A DNA stretch of 64,000 bases, taken from NCBI GenBank assembly GCA_001465935.1, contig LNKV01000012.1, positions 9,302-73,301 of the forward strand, written 5' to 3'. Positions 24,114 to 36,005 of this stretch are shown piece by piece; position 1 is the stretch's first letter, and each line of letters starts with the position of its first letter. Made by a program: the position numbers and the translations under genes. The notes below the pieces were generated by a model. That model was not told the origin of the DNA. It was given only the letters and a program-made list of their open reading frames with translations, and did not search any database. The DNA is from Clarireedia homoeocarpa (taxonomy: Eukaryota; Ascomycota; Leotiomycetes; Helotiales; Rutstroemiaceae).

Positions 24114-24396
24114 ATATTTGGTAAGTTATGAGTGATTACACGTAGATACAAGATATATTGAACGGTTACACTCGTATCAGACCAAGGCGATCCAGACCAC
24201 TTTTTGGGACTTGTTAGGAATGTCATACCAGGATTAGTTTACTAACCGCAGCACTAAGCCTAAGTGATCGATGGGATTTAGCTCATAGTGGCTTAGCGCT
24301 ATCGGATAGGTTCTGATTAGACTGACAATTGGCTTGAACCTTGAAATTAGCGATGATAATGCCCGGTCAAACTGGTCAAAATACGGCCAAATCTGC

Positions 24397-24489
24397 TTTG
24401 ATACTCTATTACTTTGATACTCTATTACTTTGATACTCTATTACTTTGATCCTCTATTACTTGGATCCTCTATTACTTTGGTCCTCTAA
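24397..24489. repeat. 16-bp minisatellite TTTGATACTCTATTAC
   Basis: Six consecutive units. The first three are identical, and the last three carry progressive substitutions (GATCCTC, GGATCCTC, GGTCCTC), which suggests directional decay or growth of the array. Confidence 0.9.
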
Positions 24490-24861
24490 TGTTCTTTCTA
24501 TCTTCTCCCTCAGAACTGGCATGGCTGGATTGGCCCCAGAGGCACCAAAGGGAAGAGGGACGCTCACACTTACCTACATCCTCACACTTGGCTTCACCTC
24601 AGCCTCATTTCCACCCCCATTTTCATTTTCACCGTCATATTGGGGGTTTGACATAGGATCTCCTCCACTCTCATTCTACGTGTTCTATTTTACGGCTTCG
24701 GCGTCGACTAGAATGTTGGTGCGTGGACGTGCGGTCAAAAAGGCGCTTGTGGCCGATAAGTTCGGTGCTGAGCGCGCACAACGCGCGCTGCATACGTAAG
24801 TAAAGCATACTAATTTCTAAAGTAAGCACCCAACCTTGGCTCTAAGCTGGTACGGATATAT

Positions 24862-25035
24862 CAGTATCAGTATCTCGGTTTTGATGGCATAATAGTACTA
24901 TATCGGACTTTGGAGTATAGCTCCCAATATCTGTAGAAAATATTAGAAAAAATTTATATCTCGGAAAAACCCGACCTACTATAGTCTTAGACTCAAAAAG
25001 GTCGTTGAAATGAAAAATCAATCAATCAATCCACA
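24862..25035 (+). mobile_element. Retroposon-like repeat with AATC tail, copy 1
   Basis: This segment runs from CGGTTTTGATGGCATAATAG through GGACTTTGGAGTATAGCTCC, CCCGACCTACTATAG and TCTTAGACTCAAAAAGG to an AAAAATCAATCAATCAATC tail. It is clearly homologous, in opposite orientation, to 52423-52660. Ending in a short tandem repeat tail is typical of LINE or SINE 3' ends. No tRNA-like head or ORF is seen. It may extend left: CAAACTGGTCAAAATA at 24368 also occurs, in matching orientation, beside copy 2. Confidence 0.75.
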
Positions 25036-25954
25036 AGTCATCCAGCACCTTCCTTCCTTCCTTCCCTCCCTCCCGTCCAGCAGGCCGTGTACAACATCGC
25101 ATGCTGCTATTCGTGAAACGTCTCTCTCTCGCTCCTCCACATCTGCACCTATCATCCAATACACAGCCATCTCAATCGCGCACTGCGCTGAACTGCACCG
25201 CACTGGTACAACACGACAAGTATAGATGAATCCGGTCCCTTACATGCGTGAATACACGATCGGGTACGAGACTGATTACTGCAAGTTGTGGCATTGACAC
25301 GGAATCGAAACATGGGGTATGCGAGTTCTCACTTTACCATACTGGCTCTTGGCCTAAGATAGCGTTAACTATCAAGCTGAGACTGAATGACGACTGATTA
25401 TGCAGCACTAGGCATGATGATAAAGATCGAATACTGACCAATAATCATTTTTATCCACGTCTACCCACTTACTTGTTCGAGATAGCAAAGGGAAAAATAC
25501 GAGGGACAGCTGTTATCTACTCAGGTATTTCGAGGCGGTGGCAGTGAGAAGGTGTGGGAGAGTAGTAGATCGCGTAGAATTTTAAGATAACAGAGCTGAG
25601 TGGCGACAGTGGGTATACAAGGACCACACACGGACATTTAATTCCTGGCCTCTGTGGGGGAGACAGCATTCATCGCATTCATCCTGCCACTGACCCAACT
25701 TTTCACCAATTCCGCAACAATATCGCTCGTACCTAGGCACGTACCACTGACGGGCAATGACGGCTTTCCAATAATTACCTATCAACGCTACTGCCGCAGG
25801 GCTTCCATAATCATTCATCACGTGACACATCCGCGTCCAACTGATAACCGACCCAGCAACGCAAAAAGAAGGAAGAAGCGAAAGGATCCAAACTAATTCA
25901 AACGGTCCAATCTCAGTCATCTGTATCCGTGTCCACCCAAATAACTGAGTGCAC
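25036..25954. other. Intergenic, no gene seen
   Basis: 3' flank of the membrane-protein gene. The minus-strand ORF at 25582-25992 overlaps the end of that gene in another frame and has no recognisable domain. Confidence 0.5.
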
Positions 25955-27415
25955 TCAAACACCCTGCTTAATCTTCTGCCTAACAATCTCATCCCTTTCC
26001 CACAACAGGACCGTCAGGGCACCAATTGGTCCTGCCATAATCGTCCACAAGATAATTTTGAATATCAATTTCCTCCTCAACATGCTCGCTTTGGTAAGCT
26101 CGCCAGTGAGAAGTTTATGATATTTCGGGAGACTGTGGGTTGGATCCACAATCGCCTTCTCAGTAGTCGCATTACGGTACAGAAACACTGCCCAGATAAG
26201 GAGGGCTGTGGAACCCGTAGCGAGATCCCACTGTAGAAAGTTAAGAGCCCCCGCTGCAAGGTCGGGAACGCGGTGATCCAATAGCGGGAAATATGGAATG
26301 AAGATGTCAACAAGATTGTACTGCGCGTAGACCGCAACCTTTGGTAGTATGCCGGAAATAGTCCAGGGAGGAAGGAGCCCGATGAGTAAGATTGGAATAT
26401 GTGTCCCCATACACAATGTCAGTACAAACCTATAAACATGTTTGGCATTGCTCAAGTAAGATTCCCCGAGAGGCGCTGCGGGTCTTTGAGTTATAGCATC
26501 GCCTCGAGCAAATTCATTCGAGAAAAAGCGGCAGCATGACCGAACAAACCAATGGATCATTACGGTCCATAAAGGGAATGGTTGCCAGAAAGCAATGAGC
26601 TTTTGATGCGTGGATCCTGAGATCCTTGATGACTCCAGGCCCATAAGGATTGAGGGCACAATATATGCCAAAACAATGGACAGTGGAAGTATTTTCAGGT
26701 CCATTGGTGAAATCAGAAGTACGCTATTTGCGTGAGTTCCAGGGAATGGTTTCGCGACTGGAGATGTCATAATGTGTAGGAAGAGGTAAAGGGGTACGGT
26801 GATGGCATATGATATGTTTTGCAGTATCAGCCCGGTGGTTCCAATGCTGGATTTCATCAGTAAGCTATCTACAACATGCTTTTGGCTAGAACACATACAA
26901 ACTAACAAGCCTCCCTTTGTTTCCGCTTCGCAAACTTTCCATCACTAGTAATGTCCATGCCGCTCCGAACTGGCCGAGACCAAAGATGGCAAAGAGATAT
27001 AAAGCGCTATTTCTGCTATCGACAACGGGAGCGAAGAAAGTCACCAGAACAGCCAATTGCGTGTCAATCGCACCAACTCCCGTGTACTCTTTCAATAGAA
27101 GTACGTTGGAGCCGGGGAAGATGGGTGAATCCTGGGCAGCGAGCGTACTAATGTGGTCGAAGGTCCCATTATGAGCGCCGAGAACCATGGTGCCGAACGC
27201 GCCGATAATGGAGAGCAATGGCAATAGTATTAGGGTTATAGTTCGAAGTGAATAGTGATACCATGCTGCTGGTATGTGGCCATGGAGATGTACCGCTGCT
27301 GAATTCGACTCGGCCTTCGACGAGACAGCCGAGGCGACTGAAGAGACGACAGACTATGGAATTCGTGAGCGAAGATGCTAGAAATTACTAGGCCCGGGCA
27401 TACCATGATACTCAT
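25955..27415 (-). CDS. Multi-pass membrane protein of unknown function
   Basis: The model is complement(join(25955..26846,26899..27353,27404..27415)), 452 aa, with GT-AG introns of 52 and 50 nt and a four-codon first exon (MSIM). About eight to nine hydrophobic segments are visible: near TITLILLPLLSIIGAFGTMV, QLAVLVTFFAPVV, LYLFAIFGLGQFGAAWTLLV, LILQNISYAITVPLYLFLHI, LPLSIVLAYIVPSILMG, FVLTLCMGTHIPILLIGLLP, ALLIWAVFLY and IILWTIMAGPIGALTVLLW. The motif LLKEYTGVGAIDTQLAVLV and the acidic/aromatic loops look conserved among fungal proteins I recall from genomes and metabolite clusters, but I cannot name a family or reaction. It lies 3.3 kb outside the cluster proper, and a role there is only speculation. 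Confidence 0.85.
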
Positions 27416-28727
27416 TGTAGTAGCGAGGATTCAAGCAGAAGTTGGTAAGTGAAATATCATGTAGATTGGGATCATTGCTGAACTTTTGCAAATGCACAAA
27501 CAAACACGGTATGCAACAAGAGAAATGAAGCCGAATGAATAAGGACACCTAGCAAACGAGAAATTTGATCAAGAATAAGAAAGAAAAGACCACCCTACCT
27601 TCGTTTCATTTTCCGACTCATCAGATTCCATCTTTTGCATATTTTATAATCTTGTATGTTTCTGAAAAATTCATGTTGTTCGCTGAAGCTTAAAATGGCT
27701 GAACCGTGGCGTCAGATGTCGACTAGTGCCTTATATTCTGACTAGTGCCTTATATTCTAGGTAAATGATCATCCCTTCCTACGATTATCATTTGATGCAT
27801 GTTTTTCATTGCGAATAGAACAAGAGGGTGGCTGTCAAGCTGTCCAATATGATCAAGAGATGTCCAGACAGATTGCAAGACTCCAGTCGCGCAGCTTCAG
27901 TCTCGTGACATCATCATCTGGATCACGTGATATACTCCGACCTAGTACATGACTCGTTCTACCTCAACTTTGTTTCGCATTGAATAGTTCCTGCCACAGT
28001 ATAGAGAAAATGATTTGCATCTGTTCCTGCATGCATCTCCAGAAACAGAACAAAAACGAAACTTCCTGGCCGGGGCCATGTCGTTAAACATTGAACATCT
28101 TGGCAAACTTCCCCTCCAACCACTTACAGCGACAATGCAATTGCAAAGACACCCTGGGGCGTTCGCACGAAACAGAAACAATAGATCCTCAACCGCGATT
28201 GATTGATTGATCTACGCTAATATCGAAAGCCCTGTCCACATATGGCAAGATTGCTATTCTAGGTAGCATAGCCGCCAAACCCCTGCATGTAGGCGCTCAG
28301 TCTTACCAGTCAAAAATAACCATCACGACGACCCCACCCAATCAACGTCCTCACATGAACATATCACAATCCGGGGATAAAATGTTTCCACCTTTACTGG
28401 TCAGTATCTGCCCATGGTTAGTGTACATGGGCGGTACGCTGGTTGTTTATCTTATCATAGTAACTATCGACGACTGCCGGGCGTCTTGATGCTTGTTTCT
28501 GTTGGTTGGGGTAAATCTTCATATTATCCCTAGGGCAGGATAGGGATATCAAGTGTAACCCTCCACAAGTACTTGTATCAATTGATACCCATTCTCAATT
28601 CCATAAAAATCTCCAACTGGTTCTTCATTTCTCTTCTTGGTCTATTTCTGCTTCTGTTTAAGTATCATTTTTCACACCATCAGTCCTTTCAATATTCACT
28701 CGATCTCCTCATTTATATCATCCCAAA
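27416..28727. other. Divergent promoter region
   Basis: A bidirectional intergenic region between the minus-strand membrane-protein gene and the plus-strand four-TM gene. A 20-nt unit, GACTAGTGCCTTATATTCT(A/G), is duplicated in tandem at about 27721-27758. No gene is seen. Confidence 0.6.
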
Positions 28728-29458
28728 ATGGCAGAACACATGGACAAAGAACCCATGACTTCCGGCTTCACCGAGTTCACTCAGGCTGATGTGGGGAGAA
28801 GAAGACAAACATCAAGCGTCCAGTTGGCATCACATGCTCGCCTTGGTCTCACAGTCCTAGGTGCTATTTCTGGCCTCGTCATCATGGCTACCACTGCGGA
28901 TACTCTCCGTGTATACAACGATACTCATCTTGGTCGGGATTATATGCTTCCGATATGGCCTGTCTCATTCGATCTAAAACCCACCGTCGCAATGGTCGCA
29001 TGCGGAACTATTATCTTCGTTTCAAGTGTCATCTCCCTGATCTCGATGTTCATCCCAGTTGTATGTATTTCTTGCATTACATCGCACTCATTTGCCAATC
29101 TAATTCTCCACAGTTCAAATCCCAACCCAACTCCATCCTTAGCAAATTATTCGCTTTCCTTCCTCCAGTAATCTCCCTTGTTGTTGCTATCGTCAGCACA
29201 TCTCTATTCTACAACCTCGACGCCTCAAATGCAACCTGGTCCCTCAAATCATGGTCTTGCCAATGGTCCAATATCACCACAACTTCGGCACCTCATTGGA
29301 ATACCTTGTGCCAGGAGAGTAAAGCGGGTATCTACTTGGGTATAATGGTCATCCCATTGGAGGTGTATGTCTGTGCGTTATCTGCCTGGATCATATATAA
29401 GGAGAAGAGAACTGTTGGACAAGGATGGGAGCGAAAGGGAAGCCCAGATATGTCTTAA
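28728..29458 (+). CDS. Small four-TM membrane protein
   Basis: The model is join(28728..29060,29114..29458), 225 aa, with one 53-nt GT-AG intron joining MFIPV to FKSQPNS. Four hydrophobic helices are visible: LGLTVLGAISGLVIMATT, VAMVACGTIIFVSSVISLIS, LPPVISLVVAIVSTSLFY and AGIYLGIMVIPLEVYVCALS. Two cysteines in an extracellular-like loop (SCQW...TLCQES) lie between TM3 and TM4. The topology resembles MARVEL-like fungal membrane proteins, though no domain can be named with certainty. The start MAEHMDKEP is the first in-frame ATG after a pyrimidine-rich leader. The protein ends KGSPDMS. Confidence 0.85.
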
Positions 29459-30365
29459 GGGAGAATTAGTAACATGATCATCGGAAACTGGAGGACTATC
29501 ACAGGCGCAGGGATATGGTATTCATTGAATGGTTTGGTATGCATTGGCGGGTCAGTGGGTTGTACGAGATATACGAGTGAATAGCTCGAGAAACAGGCAT
29601 GCTAGTTAGCCGATCGGATTGATGCACGCCCTTGATTTCGAGTTTGGTTGAAATATTGCACTGCAGAAGTCTGCTTCACTGTTAGCAGAGGAGTTCGGTT
29701 CTTATCAATTGTATCATATAAATACAAGCATTTTTATGCGACTATTGCTCATCATTAGATCTGCCTGATGTTTGATGGCCTTTTGAGGATTTATAAGTGC
29801 TGGCTGCAGTACCATTACATTTCCATTGTGCTATTCAATAGTGAAGGCTCAATCTTTAACAGTTTTGGCTATCACCAAGTATCTTCCGAATAGTATGCGG
29901 CGGGTACACGGGAATGAGGTTCGAGGGGCGAACATTACTATTCAAGAGCCGAATGCCGTGGCCAAAGCAGAAAACTTCGAAACTTGATGAAGAACAACGC
30001 TTGCAAACATATTCAGATATAACTATGACCGTTGATAATACAATTTTGTCATACGATTGAATTTGAAGCTGTCCCATGCGTTCACGACTCGTGCGACCGA
30101 AACGGATTCAAGCCCTCGGCCCTGCCCACATGAGTAAGCGACTTTCCTGACCCACACAAACGCACACCGAAAGAGAGACCATCTCACTTGTCACGTAACA
30201 AAAGGACTTGCCCTTTTCTATCGAGATGATAAAAGCAACATTAAAGATTCCTAGGGGCATGGGATCGAAAAAATATAGAAGCCAAAAAGTCTACAAGTCT
30301 CGATTGAAAAGATACAAGAATGACGCAAAAAGTATGGTATAACAGACGATTTAAACGTCCCATAC
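29459..30365. other. Intergenic, no gene seen
   Basis: 3' flank of the four-TM gene and the region downstream of the minus-strand tRNA. Nothing else can be supported. Confidence 0.5.
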
Positions 30366-30444
30366 TGGACTCGCGGGGAATCGAACCCCGGACCACTCCT
30401 AAGTTGAATGCTAAAGGAGTATTATACCACTAAACCACAAGCCC
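30366..30444 (-). tRNA. tRNA-Ala (AGC) with a short intron
   Basis: The minus strand folds into a full cloverleaf. The acceptor stem GGGCTTG pairs with CGAGTCC and is followed by discriminator A. The G3-U70 wobble, the alanine identity element, is present. The anticodon stem CTCCT/AGGAG surrounds TTAGCA-TTCAACT-T: anticodon AGC with what reads as a 7-nt intron after position 37. The T arm is CGGGG-TTCGATT-CCCCG. An A/T-rich D stem has one mismatch. No encoded CCA, as expected. The gene borders the left edge of the metabolite cluster. Confidence 0.93.
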
Positions 30445-30754
30445 GTTCGTTTGTTGCATGTCTGATTGCGGTGTATCAGAGTAGATATTCGGAATTTCAT
30501 CTTCACCAGGGCGTCCCTTAGTGTTGAGACTGTAAGGGTTCAGGTAGAACACAGCCAGAGGAAGGAAACATAGGAACATGTTCACCGCGAAAGCTATACG
30601 CTGAGATATTGCCTCTCTCAAACTATGGTTGAGTTTCCAAATATATTGATGAACTTCTATCTATGAGTGGGAGTAACTACACTTCAAGTATGACTCCGTC
30701 GACAACATGAGCTTCTCTATAGTCCAGCTGATACTTATTCCACGTCAGACGCGC

Positions 30755-32041
30755 TCACAATCCTTCCACAAGAACACCGTCCAGTTTCGTCATACCCTTC
30801 GGAAGCGCAGCTGAGCTAAGCCCGGTCGAACTAGGATGTTGATGATGTGCGCTCTGCAGGCGGATCTTGAAGTGTTCATATGTTGTGATACCTTTCTCGT
30901 AGCCTTTAACCAGAGGTCTTTCCGGGGTCACGAACTGTGGTCGAACATTGACAAGCTCATCGTTGTTGATGCCAAAGAACAAGGCTAAGGAATATCGACC
31001 TTCACTATTTTTGTTTCGGACTCGATGGACTGTACTCAGGAACGCGTCGTTGGTGAATCGAGCCATGATGTCACCGAGATTCACTACAAATGTCTCTGGT
31101 TCAAGCGCGGGGCGAATCCAATTACCGTCGGTATTCAAAACTTCTAGTGCTTGGACGTGGTATGGATTCTGGGCGATCAAGGTTATCACTGCCCAAATTG
31201 TAAGCATGTTTGGCATATTTCAGATAGTAGGGTAACTTACACTGCACATCAGTATGTGCCCCGAAGCCAGTTTCATCCTCATCAGACCCCTCTTGCGGAG
31301 GATAATACAGGGCTCGGATACTAGCGCTTGGATATGTCGTTTTCTTATCAAAGAACGACGCGTCTTCTCCAATTGCTACCGCAAGAGCTCGGCAAATGCT
31401 ACGCATAAGTTTGATTGCGGAAAGCCTGTACGTTTCTAAGGATGACTTCAAGTTTGGGGCATCATCAATACTGGGCCAGTTATTGTCCCGACGGAGAAGC
31501 TCTGGCATGGCGTCTCCGACTTCATCAGGGTCCAAGAAAGGATCATAGCTACTAGTGAATGACTCCTTGAGATCTGTGCCATGCTGTCAGAGCACTGAAA
31601 AGTTTAGATGGGTTGAAACATTTACTCGCCTCCTTTCTTCAATCGATCCAGATTCGTATAGTAAGGCTCCTCGTAACCCTGATAATACTTGGAGGTAGAT
31701 TGGTGAACTTTCATCTTCTTCTCCATAGGAAGATCAAGAAAGTCTTTCACGGCTCCAAAAGCTTCCTCGACAATCTTCCAATCCAACCCGTGATTCTTAA
31801 TCACGATGAACCCAACACGTGTGCATGCATCATACAACTGCTGAATAAGACGGGATTTGTCGTCTTCGGTGGCAGAAGGAGAATGGAGAGCAGTAAGGTC
31901 AATTGTTGGGATCTCTGTGAATTGACCTCCCGATGTAGATCCATTTGCCAATTGCCGAGATATACCTTGCGAAAGATGGATCGTGCCGTTAAACTCTCCA
32001 ACCTCAATTTTAGAAGTTGAGATACTTTGGACTTCAGACAT
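30755..32041 (-). CDS. 2-oxoglutarate/Fe(II)-dependent oxygenase (IPNS-like), cluster gene
   Basis: A non-heme iron oxygenase of the isopenicillin N synthase/2OG family, which typically hydroxylates or desaturates amino acids or peptide products. The model is complement(join(30755..31188,31241..31573,31630..32041)), 392 aa. The second intron is normal GT-AG (52 nt). The first fits only as GC-AG (AG|GCGAGT, 56 nt), joining NLDRLKKG to DLKESFTSSYDP. The N-terminal DIOX_N part reads IPTIDLTALHS and ACTRVGFIVIKNHG. Iron ligands are His244 and Asp246 (GAHTDVQ) and His303 (STVHRV). RYS at 313-315 is the 2OG carboxylate site. The gene is tandem with a second 2OG oxygenase. No TCG-N5-CGA site is visible in its short promoter, which has AGCGA half-sites only. 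Confidence 0.9.
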
Positions 32042-32572
32042 TGTGAGTAAAGCAGTTGAGGTTGAATAGATTAGCACTGTTGAAAGATACAATGATGCAA
32101 TGAAGTGAACTGACAGCTCGGGTCTTTATTATACTACTGAATATCTATAGCTTTAGTTGTGAACGGAATCGTTAGACTATGATAGCGATTCTGAAAAGGG
32201 CAACGACAACTACCCTTGCCGTGCCGCTGACACGAAGCCCGAAGGATCGCCCTCTTTTGGGAGTAGCGCTCTCGCACTCAAGATCGTCATTACTTTGCCT
32301 GTCGGAAATTTTCTTGTTCGTTGCAAGAATCAGTTACTTCTGTCTATTTCGCTCGTACAAAATACACCAAGAATAAAATTGCTGTAAGTGATTCGGCCCT
32401 CTCATTTGCTCACAGGAAGTGGATGACACGGCGCTTTCTAGGCATCGACTCTGCAAGCGATTTGTTCACGGAATGCATTTTCTTCTTCTTCTTTCATTCA
32501 CGTTTGAAAAGTGATGTGATGTTTTAGCTTTCGATGTGATGTATTTTACTATGAGAAGTCTCTCCTAAAGAA

Positions 32573-33671
32573 TTATGCCTTCCCACCCGGGTGCTTGTAT
32601 CTTGACAGCTTCAATCTATCTCTGATGAAATCTCCAACTTTTACCTTTTGGTAGTCAATTCCTTCCTCTCGGCACGATGGAACAACTTCTAGCTCCAATT
32701 GTTCATCGAAAGCAAAGAAAAAGGGAATGGAATATCTCTCCTTGCCCGTTTTATTCACAACTCGATGAACAGTGGACGCGAAACGACCGTTAGTGAAAAA
32801 TTGCATGAAGTCTGCGATATTGATGACGAAGGTGCGAGGAATCGGAGGTGCCGGCACCCAAATACCGTTCTTGTTGAGAACCTCAAGTGCCTCTACTTGT
32901 CCTTGACATAATACAGTAAAGCAAGCAAAATCTGTATGCGCCGCAATTCCGGGTTCTTCGCCATCGGCCCTATCCTGTGGGGGATAGTGTAGTGGACGGA
33001 CAAATGCGGATGGAAATTCACACATGCTGTCAAAAAAGGTTTCCGGGAGATCAAGTGCGAGAGCGAATGTACGTGAAAGCTGCTTGGAGAATTTGTGCAG
33101 GTAGTTGTAGTAATGTGTCATAACAGTTCGGAATCTAGGATTATTGGTAGGCCACGAGTTGGGCGAAGGTTTGCCAGTGACAGGCGGGAAAGGGAGGTTT
33201 TGATCTGGGTCCGTCTCATCAGGTCCGATGAGGAAAGATTCCTTCATGTCTCCACGACTCTTGGGGTCAAGTTTCGTCTCGAAAAGTGGCTCAAATCCCC
33301 TATAGTTTTGAGTTTTATGAATGTGGCACTCGGCTTTGACTTCCTCCGGCTGGGAAAAGAATTCCGCGATTACTTCGAATGCCTCATCGATCACGTCCTG
33401 TGGAACAGGATGGTTTTGTGCATAGAAGAATCCAACCTCCGAACAGACTCTTCCAATTTCTTTCGCAACCGCATTCCGTTCTTCAAAGGACGAAGAGGTC
33501 ATATTCCTCACATCCACGAGCGGAATTGAATCAAAAGTCTCATGGGCTTTTGGTCCTCTAAGCACGGGACGGCGGCCTGGGATTCCCCCTTGATGGTAAT
33601 CAACATACTTTACCTGATCAGCTAAGTTGGTAAATCTGGAAGAACTCGCAACTTACTTCGACTTCTGCCAT
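32573..33671 (-). CDS. 2-oxoglutarate/Fe(II)-dependent oxygenase, cluster gene
   Basis: A second IPNS-like dioxygenase. The model is complement(join(32573..33613,33657..33671)), 351 aa, with a 43-nt GT-AG intron after a five-codon first exon (MAEVE). The N-terminal part is IPLVDVRNM and VCSEVGFFYAQNHP. The predicted product-binding region includes RGDMKESFLIGPDE. Iron ligands are His231 and Asp233 (AAHTDFACF) and His288 (STVHRVV), with RYS at 298-300 for 2OG. It is only distantly similar to its neighbour, so a recent tandem duplication is not indicated. It is divergently transcribed from the MFS gene, with a shared promoter carrying a palindromic AflR-type site. Likely role: oxidative tailoring of the NRPS precursor or product. 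Confidence 0.93.
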
Positions 33672-34156
33672 TTTGTGATGCCTGTACAGCTTCTGTTGCT
33701 TTGAAAAGTTACGGGTGATGAAGAGATTTTGTGATTGTAGAGAATTACTCCTATTTACATATTTGTCAGAATTAGGATGGATTTATGAGTATTGGCATAT
33801 GTGTTGATATTATTGAAGTCTACGGATGTTACGGTTGTAAGATATATAGTTGAACCACAAAGATGACTAAGCACTTCTGACAATATTAACAAGCAAATAA
33901 ATGGAAGGGGAAAAGAGGCACGACTATCATTCTATGCATCTGCTGTACAAAATCATCTCACATCTGAATTTGTTAAACCCCTTTCGGAGACGGGCATCCT
34001 ACCTTCTACACGACCGATCCCCGGGCTTGTGGATTTTACAGCTTGAAAATCAGTTCACTCTAGTCGGTCAAGTCGATTCAAGTATTGAAGCAATGTCCTA
34101 AGTATCCAAGCAGGAGTGGTCAAAGTACTTCCTGTGTTGGTTGCCCCTTTCAGCCT

Positions 34157-34167
34157 TCGCTGAGCGA
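34157..34167. promoter_or_regulatory. AflR-type palindrome TCGCTGAGCGA
   Basis: A perfect TCGCT-N-AGCGA palindrome in the 740-bp divergent promoter between the second oxygenase (start 33671) and the MFS gene (start 34412). It matches the known AflR consensus TCG-N5-CGA and its stricter form TCGSWNNSCGR. Binding by the cluster's own regulator is an inference. Confidence 0.7.
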
Positions 34168-34411
34168 ACTTTGTTACCCAAATAGGCAATATTACAAATC
34201 GTCATGTCGCATCCAGCGTATGCCATCCAACATCAATTACCGAACCACGAAAAGAAGAAAACTCGCTGTTTTCACGGTTATCTTCTTCTAGAGATTTTAT
34301 TTTCATAACGGAGAACAAAACTTGTTTCCATCTGGAGTACTCGTGGTTTACTGCTGACCTTTTTCATTCTTATTCTCCATTGAACGTTACTTTCGCTCTT
34401 CAGATCACCAA

Positions 34412-35766
34412 ATGTCGCAAGAATCGCAAGACGGCATCAACATGGAAAAAGACGAGGTACCCCAGGAAGCGCAACCCCAGCCGGCTCCTTCTTCACCCAT
34501 TCCAAATGGTGGATTCAAAGCATGGCTGCAGGTTCTTGGTGCCCACTTGCTTTTCTTCAACTCCTGGTACGTACAATATCCTCGTTCCGTTATGGCTAGC
34601 ACATTGAGATATTTTAGCTGACATTTCAAAGGGGTATTGTTAACACTTTTGGTGCCTACCAAGCCTACTATGAGACCGATTTACTGAAGTCCAAGTCCGC
34701 TTCTGAAATCTCATGGATTGGTACATTTCAGGGATTTCTCTTGATTGTCTTTGGCATCATTAGTGGCCCCTTTTTTGATCAGGGTCACCATCGAGCCTTG
34801 CTCATCGTCGGAACATTCCTAGTGGTATTCGGCATGATGATGACGAGTCTCGCAACTGAATACTGGCAACTCTTTTTGGCACAAGGTCTGGTTGTTGGAC
34901 TCGGTTGTGGATGTCTGTTCCTTCCCAGTGTCGCAATTGTTGCAACTTACTTCAGTACTAAACGTGCCCTTGCAACTGGAATCACTGCAGCTGGAGGTAG
35001 CGTGGGAAGCGTTATCTATCCAATTGTCTTTCGAAAGCTTCAGCCAAAGATCGGATTCCCATGGGCCACCAGAGTCATTGCATTCATCGGTCTAGGGACA
35101 TTGATTATCAGTATCTTGGTTATGAGAACGCGGGTTCCTCACCCGAAAAATTCGCGAAGTCTTGTAGACATGGCTGCTTTCAAATCCGGACCATTCATCC
35201 TTTTCAGTATCGGATTGTTTCTAGCATTCATGGGTCTCTATATCCCATTCTTCTACATCATCGTCTACGCACAGAATAAGATTCACTTGGATGGCAATCT
35301 ATCGTTTTATCTTCTTTCTGTACTGAATGGTGCGTCAGTTTTCGGTCGTATCGTACCTGGGTTGCTAGCTGATAAGTTTGGATCTTTGAATGTCTTGATA
35401 GCATGTTCATTGGGAGCCGCAATCGTGGGGTACAGTTGGCTGGCAATCCACAATCTAGGAGGTACAGTTGTCTTTTGTATATTCTATGGATTCCTTTCGG
35501 GCGCTGTCGTATCCCTACCATCGACTGTGGTTGCGTCACTTGTACCTGAACTGCGACTCATGGGAACCTGGATGGGAATGTGCTTCTGCTTTGCGGGATT
35601 GGGCTTCTTGATTGGCAATCCCATCGCTGGTTCTATCATCAATATCGAGACGAACGACTTCACCGGAGGACTTGTATTTGCTGCCACAACTGTAATTGCA
35701 GGGAGTATTGCATTTTTCGGTGTTCGTATTTTGAAGATGAAGACATTGCAGGGCTTCAAAGTCTGA
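34412..35766 (+). CDS. MFS transporter, monocarboxylate-transporter-like
   Basis: A probable 12-TM major-facilitator exporter or importer for the cluster product. The model is join(34412..34566,34632..35766), 429 aa, with one 65-nt GT-AG intron joining LLFFNSW to GIVNTFGAYQAYYETDLL. The N-terminal tail (about 40 residues) is cytosolic and Pro/Gln-rich. The GGFKAWLQVLGAHLLFFNSW entry helix and SEISWIGTFQGFL loop are typical of fungal monocarboxylate-permease-type MFS proteins. Later helices include GLVVGLGCGCLFLPS, ATGITAAGGSVGSVIYPIV, NGASVFGRIVPGLLADKFG and FGFLSGAVVSLPSTVVA-like segments. It ends KTLQGFKV. The gene is divergent from an oxygenase, and co-regulation is likely. Confidence 0.92.
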
Positions 35767-36005
35767 AATGTGAATCGGTGAGAAGTTGGCGTCGAGAAAT
35801 ACAACTGAAAGCACACTATTATTGTGGATCATTCATTTTTGCATGGAACGGTTTTATTAGAAGTATATAGTATTGCAAGTAATAGGCATGTTTACGGTCT
35901 ATCTTCCCAATCAGATTGTACACTAGGTTAGAGAACGAGCTAGGGTAGCATCAACCCAAATATCAAGATGCCATTCTTTATCAGCAGTCTTTTGTAACAA
36001 CTAGT

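Larger units (their letters stand above)
23445..24861. other. Intergenic with minisatellites, no gene seen
   Basis: No conserved coding sequence. A 117-aa ORF at 24446-24799 starts inside a 16-mer minisatellite and lacks a recognisable domain, so it was not called. Confidence 0.55.

Noticed and set aside
24446..24799. 117-aa plus-strand ORF
   Set aside because: It starts within a 16-mer minisatellite, and no domain or splice extension is visible.
32573..33671. Recent tandem duplication of the two 2OG oxygenases
   Set aside because: The proteins share only family motifs and differ in intron number and position.
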